Below are positions 1-8,340 of a stretch of DNA of 64,000 bases, piece after piece; within the stretch, counting starts at the first letter, position 1; each line of letters starts with the position of its first letter. Below the pieces are notes generated by a model, which worked only from the letters and a program-made list of their open reading frames with translations, was not told where the DNA came from and did not search any database. This DNA is from Coccinella septempunctata (taxonomy: Eukaryota > Arthropoda > Insecta > Coleoptera > Coccinellidae): NCBI RefSeq assembly GCF_907165205.1, contig NC_058189.1:60695815-60759814 (forward strand). Reading direction: 5' to 3'. The position numbers and the translations under genes were made by a program.

Positions 1-212
1 AGATATCACTCATTAAATTAGGAATTGTTAGGAATTATTATGTGAAAAATTGATTGGCCCCCTGAAATGTTCCTAATGCAGAACAACAATTTAATCATGA
101 CTTTCCCTATGAAGTTCTCTCAACTGATCTTTGACTTTTTTCCCTATTAAACTTCAAATGTTTTTTTGTATTTTAACAATATTGAATAAGAATGAATGCT
201 GATAAAACTTAC

Positions 213-801
213 CAGGACCTAGAAACTGACAACCTCTGGCTCTAACAGCAGCCCAAAGATTATTAGACAGCTGCTGGGGGTTCTGATGTTGTAAAATCAA
301 TTCCGTCACTGTTCTCTCCCCCAAAGACCTGGCAGCTCTCATTGCTCTGGTTCTTCCCTCATCCTCAACAAGTTGACAATTTATCAAGGTGACCAACTTC
401 CTTTGCATAGGCCTCGAAAGTATACTACCACCCCCAGATACACTTCCATTAGGAAATGGTTTGAGATAGAGAGCCAACTTTTCAACACACTTTTTAGAAG
501 TGAGATATAAACTTGTGAACTCCCTTGGTATGATTTTAAGGTCGATAGTTTCCTCATGTTCACTCTTATTCAATGGTATAATAAGTTGAAGTAAAGCTGT
601 GTTGATTGGTAAATTTTCGATGTCTATACTTATAACATTTTGCTCGAATGGGCATTGCTTTCTATGTAAGTTTGATAAACATGCCTTGCATATTGTATGT
701 CCACAACCTAAGCTTATGGGACTCCTTAGAGCTCCATCAAATGTGTGGCAACATACTGGACAAGACAGAAATTCCGTCCACTGTGGTGCCTGTATGGGCA
801 T
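213..801 (-). CDS. RC3H1: Roquin (RC3H) first coding exon, partial
   Basis: Roquin is a RING-type E3 ligase and RNA-binding protein that recognises stem-loops in mRNA 3'UTRs and promotes decay. The exon begins MPIQAPQWTEFLSCPVC, the characteristic Roquin N-terminus. It contains a RING finger (CPVC, CGHTICKAC, RKQCPF; residues about 14-55) followed by the start of the ROQ region. The ATG at 801-799 directly follows a TTTTTTCAG acceptor, so an untranslated exon lies upstream. The exon ends at 213 in a GTAAGT donor (phase 1), and the rest of the gene (ROQ, CCCH finger) lies left of the window. Animals with one Roquin gene do not separate RC3H1 from RC3H2. It is head-to-head with the METTL22 gene. 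Confidence 0.88.
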
Positions 802-1621
802 TCTGAAAAAAGTCAAAACATGCTAATGTTAGATATTTGCGGATATTTGTAAGTTTGTCAAAATCAGGTGATACAGAGGTGTCAATGTGGCATATTTCTA
901 GAAAAATTCAGGAGTATTTCTTTCACATATTGAATTTATGATTTTTCTAATTTATTCATCATGAAGTGAATATTCCTAATACGAGAGAAACATTTAAAAA
1001 TATTTTACCTTAAATATTGCAAAACAGAACATCACATTATGCATCAATGACAGATCATAACATTTTTTGTTGTGAAGTCATATAACTGTCAGATGAGTAA
1101 CAAGACTTGTCAAATACGTCAATGTCAATATTAAATTAGCATATTTCCTACGTTCCATCACGCGTAACGTTAAAATAACTTTTGTTAAAATTTATGTGGA
1201 AGTGAATATGAATAATTTTTTCAGCTATTTATCTAAAAATGAATAATCTCAAAATCAATCACTGATGATATCTCAAATATATCTTTGAGCGAAATCAAAA
1301 TTTAACCTGAAAAATTTGTCAATGATCTGAATGTCAAAATGTCATTGACATCTGGTTTCTGTTTATTTTGAAAGTGAAAGTGGAATTTGAATTAAATCTG
1401 AACTGAATGAAATTGATGAATTAGCTTGTTAGCTTTGCTATGAATATATTTTGGCATGATATCTAAAATATGAAAAATCTGTTATGACAGGAAATACGTG
1501 AATATGACTCGTGAGGGTTTATTCTGCATTGCGTAAGATATATTTTACGATCAGCGTTCCACTTTATACTCAAAGGCCGTATATTTATAAATATTCGAGT
1601 TGCTTTAATTTTTACTGTGAA
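802..1621. promoter_or_regulatory. Shared upstream region between Roquin and METTL22 genes
   Basis: About 820 bp of AT-rich sequence lies between the divergent first coding exons of Roquin (minus) and METTL22 (plus). It should hold both transcription starts and at least one Roquin 5'UTR exon, because a splice acceptor abuts the Roquin ATG. I see no clear TATA box or CpG-rich block, and no other ORF worth calling. Confidence 0.4.
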
Positions 1622-2666
1622 ATGGATTATAAGGTAATTTCAGAAATATATAACGAATTTGATTATACCACTTCAATAAAACCTATTGTCAACAAAGAAA
1701 GTAAGTTTTTCCTTATATACAAATGTTTAAATATTAAATTTTTCATCATTCTTAGATGTAGTATCCACATTCAAATTCAAATGTCCTCCTGAAAAACCCA
1801 AAAGTGATAAAGACGGGGATTTAATTGTTTCTAGAAAATCAAAGGAAAATTTCAGAATAATCCAAATTGGTAATTGAAAACTTCATCCTATCTTCAATTA
1901 GTTTATTTTGTCCTTTTTGCAGAGCATAGCAGATGTACAGATTTAGATTTAGTTGGATTACAGATGTGGAGAGGATCATTATTACTTGCAGATTGGTTGA
2001 TAAGCAATGCAGATAAATTTCCCAAAGACTCTTATATACTGGAATTATCAGGTGGTGTAGGATTTACTGCCATAGTAGCATCTATGTACTATCCAGTAAT
2101 TTGCACAGGTATTAAAGAATTTCTTTCAAAAGACTGGATTAATTATTTTCCGATTCCTACAGATGTTGAGAAAGGCGACCTATTTCAGTTGCTGAACAGT
2201 AACATCAAGAGAAACCAACATCTAGTTAAAAATCAAATTCATATTTTGAATTTTGATTTTTTCACACAGATAATACCTAATTTTGTCGTAGAAAATTTTG
2301 ATAAAATATCAGTCATACTTGCTGCTGAAGGTAATTAATGTTTCTTTACAGAATATCAATTTTTAATAAGTTGTTCAATATTTTTCAGTTATATACGACG
2401 ATGAGCTTACTGATGCATTCATAAAAACAGTGGAACATATTCTGAATGTTAGCTCTTCTGAGAAAGTTGTGTATTTAACATTTGAAAGAAGATATGTCTT
2501 CACCATAGAGGATTGTGATTCAGTTGCCCCGTGCTTCGAGCATTTCCTAAGACAAATTCACTCTTCAAAATTATGCTACCAGGAAGTTCCTATAGATTTT
2601 CCACAGTACTTTCAGTATGATCGGATAAAGCAAATGGTTTTTTGCAAATTGAGCTTAAGGAAATGA
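1622..2666 (+). CDS. METTL22: METTL22-like protein-lysine methyltransferase
   Basis: This is a class I SAM-dependent methyltransferase of the MTF16/METTL22 family. Human METTL22 trimethylates the DNA/RNA-binding protein KIN. Four exons join in frame: 1622-1700, 1756-1869, 1923-2330 and 2389-2666, giving 292 aa with introns of only 53-58 nt. Family hallmarks are GLQMWRGSLLLADW (about residues 76-89), motif I LELSGGVGF (about 104-112; the usual ELGAGTG is slightly altered), VIYDDELTDA across the exon 3/4 junction, and the terminal YDRIKQMVFCKL. All junctions are GT-AG and phase 1. An earlier in-frame GTG-started extension was ignored in favour of the ATG at 1622. Confidence 0.88.
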
Positions 2667-3088
2667 TGCTTTTTTTAGATATCAAAGGACAATCATCAGC
2701 ATCAAAACAAACTTCAACAGATCAAAAGGCTCTAAATAAGACCAAAAAATTCAGTTTAAAATATATTTCAATCACTCTAATTATAATGTACATAATGTAT
2801 AAAATGAACATGTAAATAATAATATATACAATTCAAGGTTTTGACAATTGAAATCCAATTTGGCAGCTCATACTGTTGTCCTGTTCAACAAGCTAGAGTA
2901 AAAAAGAAATGGATTAAAAAATATCATACACCACAATTTAATTGTATGTTAAGTGAAATAATCAGTAGTAGCTTTGAATCAAAGTTTGTCATAGCGTATA
3001 TTGCAAGCATCATGGAAATCAAGAAAAAAATTAAGATTCATAAAAAAATTTAATTTAATTCCATAAATTATTATAGTTTCAAACTTAC
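2667..3088. other. Convergent intergenic region, METTL22 and snoRNA host gene
   Basis: The 3' flanks of METTL22 (plus) and of the snoRNA host gene (minus) meet here. A 70-codon ORF at 2841-3053 is lysine-rich, matches no family I know and is probably fortuitous. Poly(A)-type AT stretches occur on both strands. Confidence 0.4.
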
Positions 3089-3215
3089 TGACAACAGCTT
3101 GGCAACCTTGAAGTACTCTTTGGCAATTTGAAGAATTCTAGTTGGAAAACCTGAAAATTTCAAAAGAATTAACAATTTGCCATCAATCTGCTGTAAATAA
3201 TTAATAGTCCAAAAT

Positions 3216-3284
3216 TTGTCAGTGAGGGCAAGTAATAATCATTTTGCAGATCATTATAGCGTATACATTTAAATCATCATGAAT
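3216..3284 (-). ncRNA. C/D snoRNA, dual 18S guide, copy 1
   Basis: Box C ATGATGA (complement of 3274-3280) and box D CTGA (3222-3219) bound the RNA. The D-box guide reads ACTTGCCCTC, antisense to 18S GAGGGCAAGT. The fifth-nucleotide rule predicts methylation of the middle G of GGG, which I align with human 18S Gm601. An internal guide reads TATACGCTAT before a D'-like ATGA, antisense to 18S ATAGCGTATA and predicting human Gm644. Box D lies 68 nt from the downstream exon. Confidence 0.85.
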
Positions 3285-3472
3285 CAATGCAAGGGTTTTT
3301 TGGAAAATATCCTTGCAAACAACGAATAATAATTCTAAACATTGAAAAAATTGAGTTTTCTTACCATTTATGAGATTTCAGTCAAATGTGTTCAAAAAGC
3401 CTCGACCTGAAAAAATAAAAATTGTAAACCACCAACTCATATTCCATAACTATTTTTAATCTTTCCCATTTG

Positions 3473-3536
3473 AAATCAGGATATACTTTTCATCAATATT
3501 CATTTATGACAGGGATAACTATTAATCATCATGAAA
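3473..3536 (-). ncRNA. C/D snoRNA, snR38-like 28S guide, copy 1
   Basis: Box C ATGATGA (3532-3526), C' TTGATGA and D CTGA (3479-3476) are present. The guide AGTTATCCCTG is antisense to the 28S peptidyl-transferase-region segment CAGGGATAACT and is followed by a degenerate D' (TCAT). The predicted target is the third G of CAGGG, equivalent to E. coli G2447 and to the yeast snR38 site Gm2815. Box D is 69 nt from the exon. Confidence 0.82.
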
Positions 3537-3722
3537 GTTACATGTAATAAGGGTTACAAGAAAGAAGAGCATCCCTACCTTGTAAACCTGCAGTATTTCC
3601 ACAGACACCCCAATTTACCATGAAAATTGGTACATTTTCAGGACATCATCACATTCTGAAAGGGTAAAATAAGGTCAAATACAAATTTAAACAAAAATAT
3701 GGTGTATTTTGTGACAGCAAGT

Positions 3723-3793
3723 GAATCAGTTTAAAAAATGCAGCCATAGTGAATAATCACAGTATTCAGACGGTAATTAATATCATCATTAAA
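3723..3793 (-). ncRNA. C/D snoRNA guiding 18S 530-loop U, copy 1
   Basis: Box C ATGATGA (3789-3783), D' CTGA (3769-3766) and D CTGA (3729-3726). The D' guide AATTACCGT is antisense to 18S (G)CGGTAATT. The fifth nucleotide predicts the U of GCGGU, which I align with yeast Um578 (snR77) and human Um627. The segment between D' and D is not strongly complementary to rRNA by eye. Box D is 70 nt from the exon. Confidence 0.82.
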
Positions 3794-4059
3794 GAAAGTT
3801 TGTTTTTAAGAAGTAAAAAAGTTAAACTAAAGATTTATGATAATGTTTAGAGAAAATGAGCAAATAATTGTCTTCTGATAAAACTTTTTATCATATACAC
3901 GATGTAATATCGAACTTCACTGTAATTATAAAGTTTTATTACATACCTATTTAGAGATTCATGTCCTTTAGCCAAGGGAGTTCAAAGAAATTCTGAAAAT
4001 TTCGTGATATTAAATACTAATAAACTTACATTAAAATCAGTTATGGGAAGAAAAGTTAC

Positions 4060-4123
4060 CAATCAGTGAAAAATTTTCAACAGTAATTTTCAGTCATATG
4101 CTTGTCAAAAAATCATCATTTAA
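4060..4123 (-). ncRNA. C/D snoRNA U27/snR74-like, copy 1
   Basis: Box C ATGATGA (4119-4113), D' CTGA (4093-4090), D CTGA (4066-4063). The guide GACAAGCATATGA before D' is antisense to the 18S 5' end, TCATATGCTTGTC. The fifth nucleotide predicts the A of TCATA, the site of yeast Am28 (snR74) and human Am27 (U27). Box D is 70 nt from the exon. Confidence 0.88.
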
Positions 4124-4364
4124 ATTAAGAAATTTGAAGTGAGCAAATCAGGGTACTACTATGAAAAGTAACTGACATGAGAGATCCAGGTATATTTAAA
4201 AAAAAGTATGTGACTAACACTACATACAAAAAATTTTCAATTTCAACTAACCTTTTCGCTGGCCACTATTTCACATCACTGCCATACATTAATCAACCTG
4301 TAAAGTAAATATTATTTTCATTAAATAGTTTTCTACATAAATCATCTTGCTTGCTTTTATAAAG

Positions 4365-4427
4365 AAATCAGAGCAAAGTTTTCATCAAGTTTTTATATGA
4401 CAGGGATAACTATAGATCATCATGAAA
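4365..4427 (-). ncRNA. C/D snoRNA, snR38-like 28S guide, copy 2
   Basis: Box C ATGATGA (4423-4417), degenerate D' TCAT, C' TTGATGA and D CTGA (4371-4368). It has the same AGTTATCCCTG guide to 28S CAGGGATAACT as the copy at 3473-3536, but a different second spacer. Box D is 70 nt from the exon. Confidence 0.82.
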
Positions 4428-4586
4428 AACAAATTTAGCTAGCAATCGTTGCAAAATGGTATTCCTTACCTTTATAAATTTAGTTTGGTCACTTTCATTG
4501 TATATCTTCATCTCTCTGAAACAAATAAAAACAATTTTATTAACTAGAGAATGTTGAAAAAATAATAGATTTAATTTTTCAAAAAT

Positions 4587-4657
4587 TGATCAGTGCAATA
4601 ATTGCAGCCATAAAGTATAATCATTATATTCAGACGGTAATTATTATCATCATTTGA
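4587..4657 (-). ncRNA. C/D snoRNA guiding 18S 530-loop U, copy 2
   Basis: Box C ATGATGA (4653-4647), D' CTGA (4633-4630), D CTGA (4593-4590). The guide AATTACCGT is identical to the copy at 3723-3793. Both copies also share TATGGCTGC between D' and D, so that segment may be under constraint. Box D is 74 nt from the exon. Confidence 0.82.
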
Positions 4658-4875
4658 GAAAGTGAAGCAACATATCAAAGAACTTGCCGAAGTTATATTT
4701 CAACTTACATCACAGAATGTTTTTGTTGTACATGAAAATCCTCCATGTAAAATCATCAGAATTTGCTTCATCAATATTTTTTGTTCAATAGCTCAGATCA
4801 CAGTGTAGATCCTGAAAAAATAGGGTTTAGGAAATCCTGATTTGAAACCAACAAAAAAATTTATAAATTGATAAA

Positions 4876-4940
4876 TCATCAGTAGAAAATTTTCAACATG
4901 AACTTTCAGCCATATGCTTGTCAAAAAAATCATCATTTAA
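4876..4940 (-). ncRNA. C/D snoRNA U27/snR74-like, copy 2
   Basis: Box C ATGATGA (4936-4930), D' CTGA (4909-4906), D CTGA (4882-4879). The guide GACAAGCATATGG differs from copy 1 only next to D', where a G-U pair with 18S is still possible. The predicted target is the same 18S A28 (yeast numbering). Box D is 67 nt from the exon. Confidence 0.87.
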
Positions 4941-5145
4941 ATAATCAAGAATCTGTAACTCTCGAACTCAGATTTGAGGAGCTGTTAATAGAAATTTTGA
5001 AAAGAAAAAGATTGATACCAAGGGACTCACCTTTCAATGCATCCATTTTCTCAGCTTTGTAAGCACAATCATTAATTCTGAAAGAGTGAAATGTTTTTTA
5101 AAAACCGATGCTTACATTCCCAATATAATTGATTTGATATTTCTA

Positions 5146-5207
5146 ATTTCAGTGAATATCGATCAACATAGTAATCAGACTGGGGCGATAAACCTATCAT
5201 CATGTAT
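5146..5207 (-). ncRNA. C/D snoRNA, 28S P-loop guide, copy 1
   Basis: Box C ATGATGA (5203-5197), D' CTGA (5178-5175), D CTGA (5152-5149). The guide TATCGCCCCAGT is antisense to the 28S P-loop ACTGGGGCGGTA. The fifth nucleotide is the second G of GGGG, equivalent to E. coli Gm2251 and yeast Gm2619 (snR67; vertebrate U31). It is the most divergent of the seven copies in its D spacer. Box D is 71 nt from the exon. Confidence 0.86.
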
Positions 5208-5361
5208 AAGATTAAAATAAGAATGAAAAATAAGATTGACTCACTTAATCATATCTCCTAAATTGTGCACAGAATAGCCTCCACATATTCCTGGAAAAAA
5301 AATTCTAAATGAAGAAAAAAAGAAGTACATATAAGGAATAAAAGAAGTTTATAATAGTTCG

Positions 5362-5427
5362 TTTCAGAAAGACTAATCAATCGATCATTGGATTCAGACT
5401 GGGGCGATATACTTGTCATCATTGAAT
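5362..5427 (-). ncRNA. C/D snoRNA, 28S P-loop guide, copy 2
   Basis: Box C ATGATGA (5423-5417), D' CTGA (5398-5395), D CTGA (5368-5365). The D' guide matches the 28S P-loop. The D guide GATTAGTCTTT is antisense to 28S AAAGACTAATC, so this looks like a double guide. It belongs to a tandemly amplified exon-intron-snoRNA unit. Box D is 74 nt from the exon. Confidence 0.87.
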
Positions 5428-5641
5428 ATTATGAGGATCAAAATGGCTTTTCCAATAATTAACAAAAATTTCAGTTAAAAGAAGGAAAATTATCGAATAA
5501 TTTGAAAAAAATTATTCAACTCACCTCTTCCAAAAGCTCCTCAAACATGCGATGGCTAGAATGTAGTTTTTGTCCTGGAATAAAATTCAAGATGAATAAA
5601 AAATGATTAAATAACAGAAATATTAGATATGTCTCGACTTT

Positions 5642-5707
5642 ATTTCAGAAAGACTAATCAATCGAGCATTAGATTCAGACTAGGGCGATATCTTTGTCAT
5701 CATTGAA
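5642..5707 (-). ncRNA. C/D snoRNA, 28S P-loop guide, copy 3
   Basis: Box C ATGATGA (5703-5697), D' CTGA (5678-5675), D CTGA (5648-5645). It has the same two guides as copy 2. The P-loop guide carries one change (CCCTAGT for CCCCAGT), replacing a G-C pair by G-U beside the target. Box D is 70 nt from the exon. Confidence 0.86.
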
Positions 5708-5936
5708 TTTTATAATTATCAAAAGTACTTTTCCAATAATTACAAAAACTCACGTTAAAACGAAGGGCTTACTTGGGAAAATTTTCGGATTATTTGAAAA
5801 AATTTGTTCAACTCACCTCTACCAAAAGCTTCCAAAACGTGTGATGACTAGATGATACTTTTTCGTCCTGGAAGAGAATTCGAAATGAATTAAAAAATAA
5901 ATAGATAACAGAAAATATAAGAAATGTATTGACTTT

Positions 5937-6002
5937 AATTCAGAAAGACTAATCAATCGATCATTGGATTCAGACTGGGGCGATATACTTGTCATCATTG
6001 AA
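5937..6002 (-). ncRNA. C/D snoRNA, 28S P-loop guide, copy 4
   Basis: Box C ATGATGA (5998-5992), D' CTGA (5973-5970), D CTGA (5943-5940). It is nearly identical to copy 2, with the P-loop guide at D' and the AAAGACTAATC guide at D. Box D is 72 nt from the exon. Confidence 0.87.
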
Positions 6003-6196
6003 TATTATAGAAGATCAAAATTTTAGTTAAAAAAAGGAGAATTTTCGAATAATTTGAAATAATTTATTCAACTCACCTCTTCCAAAAGCTACCAAAACAT
6101 GTGATGGCTAGAAGATACTTTTTCGTCCTAGAAGAGAATTTGTAATGAATAAAAACATAAATAGATAACAGAAAATATAAGATATGAATTGACTTT

Positions 6197-6262
6197 ATTT
6201 CAGGAAGACTAATCAATCGATCATTAGATTCAGACTGGGGCGATATCTTTGCCATCATTAAA
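6197..6262 (-). ncRNA. C/D snoRNA, 28S P-loop guide, copy 5
   Basis: Box D' CTGA (6233-6230) and D CTGA (6203-6200) are intact, but box C reads ATGATGG (6258-6252) and the D guide has one change next to the box. This copy may be decaying. It sits in an unusually long 350-nt intron. Box D is 72 nt from the exon. Confidence 0.75.
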
Positions 6263-6590
6263 TGAAATTGTCTAAATAGAAGAGAATATGCATATTCAGA
6301 AAATATTTCAGTTGAAGAAACATGGAATATACTTGCAAATAAAATATTAATTCAATGGACTATAATAGAATATAGTTTTTTGTCCTTAGTGCATAAATAA
6401 CTATTACAAATCATCATAAGACAATAATGTAGTGCAGTGAGGGTTGAAGCATTAAGCAAATTATGAAATTCTCTTACCTCATTGAAGCCAAATATAGTGA
6501 GCCCAACCCACATATATAGAATATCTGTAATAAAGACAGACAATTAAAAAATATTTCAAAACATATAATTTTGATTGAGAATATATTTAT

Positions 6591-6655
6591 CTATCAGTTA
6601 AAGGTTATCAACAAGAAGTTTCAGTCATATGCTTGTCAAAAAAATCATCATAAAA
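6591..6655 (-). ncRNA. C/D snoRNA U27/snR74-like, copy 3
   Basis: Box C ATGATGA (6651-6645), D' CTGA (6624-6621), D CTGA (6597-6594). The guide GACAAGCATATGA is identical to copy 1 and targets the 18S 5' end. Box D is 69 nt from the exon. Confidence 0.87.
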
Positions 6656-6949
6656 TTTGTGTTACTCAGACGTTTACTAAACACAAATGTAGTCAATCCG
6701 AGTCATCAAATGCACATGTAATTTAGAGTATGTGAATGTATATAAATTGAATTTTTCAGACAAGTGCTGATACATTGAATGTTCATGAGAAAATTATTAT
6801 ATTAAATGATAAATAATGAATAGGAGTGGTTTCTTACTTTCTTTCCATGGTGTCCTTGACGTTATACAGAGATCTTCACAAGAGAAATCTGAAAAGTAGA
6901 ACTATTAGCATAGAAAAAAAATCAGGTTACCATAACTTATTTTAAGCTT

Positions 6950-7024
6950 ATATCAGTGAGGGCAAGTACTAATCATATCAAATGATGTGATCATTATAGC
7001 GTATACATTTCAATCATCATGAAG
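6950..7024 (-). ncRNA. C/D snoRNA, dual 18S guide, copy 2
   Basis: Box C ATGATGA (7020-7014) and box D CTGA (6956-6953). Both antisense elements of the copy at 3216-3284 are conserved: ACTTGCCCTC against 18S GAGGGCAAGT and TATACGCTAT against ATAGCGTATA, with the D'-like ATGA. The linker between them differs, so the two guides are the constrained parts. Box D is 64 nt from the exon. Confidence 0.85.
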
Positions 7025-7215
7025 TTACAAAAAATTCTATATTTGTGTGGAAGATATCGAAGTAAATGGACATGAAATTGTACCTACCTTCATACTGAAT
7101 GTCCAGATGTGTATTGCAGAAAGGATATCCTTCCCAAAATTTCCTAGTAGGAAAAAAATAAATGCAAAATTAGAAAAATATCATGTGTAAGATTCTTCTT
7201 ACATTGAACTTCAAT

Positions 7216-7280
7216 TAATCAGAGTAAAATCAATCAATCATAGTTTATCAGACTGGGGCGATATACTTGTCATCATGTTT
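7216..7280 (-). ncRNA. C/D snoRNA, 28S P-loop guide, copy 6
   Basis: Box C ATGATGA (7276-7270), D' CTGA (7251-7248), D CTGA (7222-7219). The P-loop guide is intact. The D spacer ends GATTTTACT and so differs from copies 2-5, with no rRNA target I can name. Box D is 75 nt from the exon. Confidence 0.86.
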
Positions 7281-7493
7281 ATCAAAATGCATATGATCAT
7301 GTTCTCAATTAACTTGAAATGATTAAAGACATTGAAAATGAAACAAATTAAAGGTGCTACAACAAAACTCACCACTATAAAGCAATCATTACAATGGGAC
7401 CACTGGAGATATTTCGAACTGCAACAAAAGAATCTAATTAAAAATCAACAACCCCAAGTTTAAAAAGAAATATAAAATATAGCAAATCAGTAA

Positions 7494-7548
7494 AAATAAT
7501 CAATCCACACTATATTCAGACTGGGGCGATATACTTGTCATCACAAAA
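7494..7548 (-). ncRNA. C/D snoRNA, 28S P-loop guide, copy 7
   Basis: Box C GTGATGA (7544-7538), D' CTGA (7519-7516), D CTGA (7500-7497). The P-loop guide is intact and the D spacer is short and T-rich. This is the shortest family member. Box D is 78 nt from the exon. Confidence 0.83.
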
Positions 7549-7711
7549 ACATAACTTACTGTCCTAAAAATGGGTACTCTAATGTTAAACTCACCTTAAA
7601 AAGCATTTTTCCATTTCATTTCCAGAATACATCTCGCCAGATAAACCTTAAATTGAAAAAATATTGGTTAGAATACTTCAAAACTAGAATTCATTTTAGA
7701 TATATTGAGTT

Positions 7712-7769
7712 TGATCAGTAACATATATAATCAGATTTAATCATTGCGTATATTAAGCACATCACATAA
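7712..7769 (-). ncRNA. C/D snoRNA candidate, 18S guide near AGCGTATATTAA
   Basis: Box C GTGATGT (7765-7759) and D CTGA (7718-7715); an internal CTGA sits at 7734-7731 and an ATGA closer to the guide. The element TTAATATACGC is antisense to 18S GCGTATATTAA. With ATGA as D' the predicted target is the U two bases after the Gm644-equivalent G, a position I do not know as modified elsewhere. Box D is 68 nt from the exon, which supports it as a genuine member of the cluster. Confidence 0.65.
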
Positions 7770-7968
7770 TTTGGCTCCACTAATTTTCAGATTTTTCATT
7801 GCAAGTAAGAGGACCAGAGAAAAAATTTGCAACTGTAATAAAAAATATCAAGCAACTTACTTTTTATCATCTCTGAGGTAGGCACAGTGTCCATTGAAGA
7901 TCTAGAAGTAAGTATCACTGTTAAATGTATATCAAATCATTAAACTTTAGGAAATCTTTCGATGATAA

Positions 7969-8031
7969 AGATCAGGAAAAGGTTTTCATCAATCATTTTT
8001 ATGACAGGGATAACTAAAAATCATCATGAAC
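7969..8031 (-). ncRNA. C/D snoRNA, snR38-like 28S guide, copy 3
   Basis: Box C ATGATGA (8027-8021), degenerate D' TCAT, C' TTGATGA and D CTGA (7975-7972). The guide AGTTATCCCTG to 28S CAGGGATAACT is conserved with the other two copies. It occupies the intron upstream of exon 7861-7901, 70 nt from that exon. The Merlin transposase lies further upstream, apparently in the same intron. Confidence 0.82.
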
Positions 8032-8340
8032 AAAGGTAATATTATAAACAGCAAAATCTTGCTGCGTTGATGAAAAAATTCTTTTTGTGATAATTTATTC
8101 AACACAAAACCATCAACTTCAGGTTCCAAAGAAAAATCATCCAAAATAACCGTTTTTCAGTACTAAAATAAAAAACCAAAGGGTGCATGAAATAATAGAA
8201 GTAATAATAAGTTCAATAATATCCATTGAAAGCAAATAATCCTAAATAAAAAAAACCAGCTGCTCCTACTGGACACACAGTTTGAATACTCAAATTGAAA
8301 CTACAGGTCTAGCATGTACAAGTAATTTAATTCCATTACC

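Noticed and set aside
2841..3053. 70-codon plus-strand ORF in the METTL22 3' flank
   Set aside because: No domain, AT-biased composition and no splice or start context.
6663..6712. Possible extra snoRNA (TTGATGA...CTGA) beside the U27-like copy at 6591
   Set aside because: Box C starts with T, there is no rRNA complementarity I recognise, and it breaks the one-per-intron and 70-nt spacing rules.
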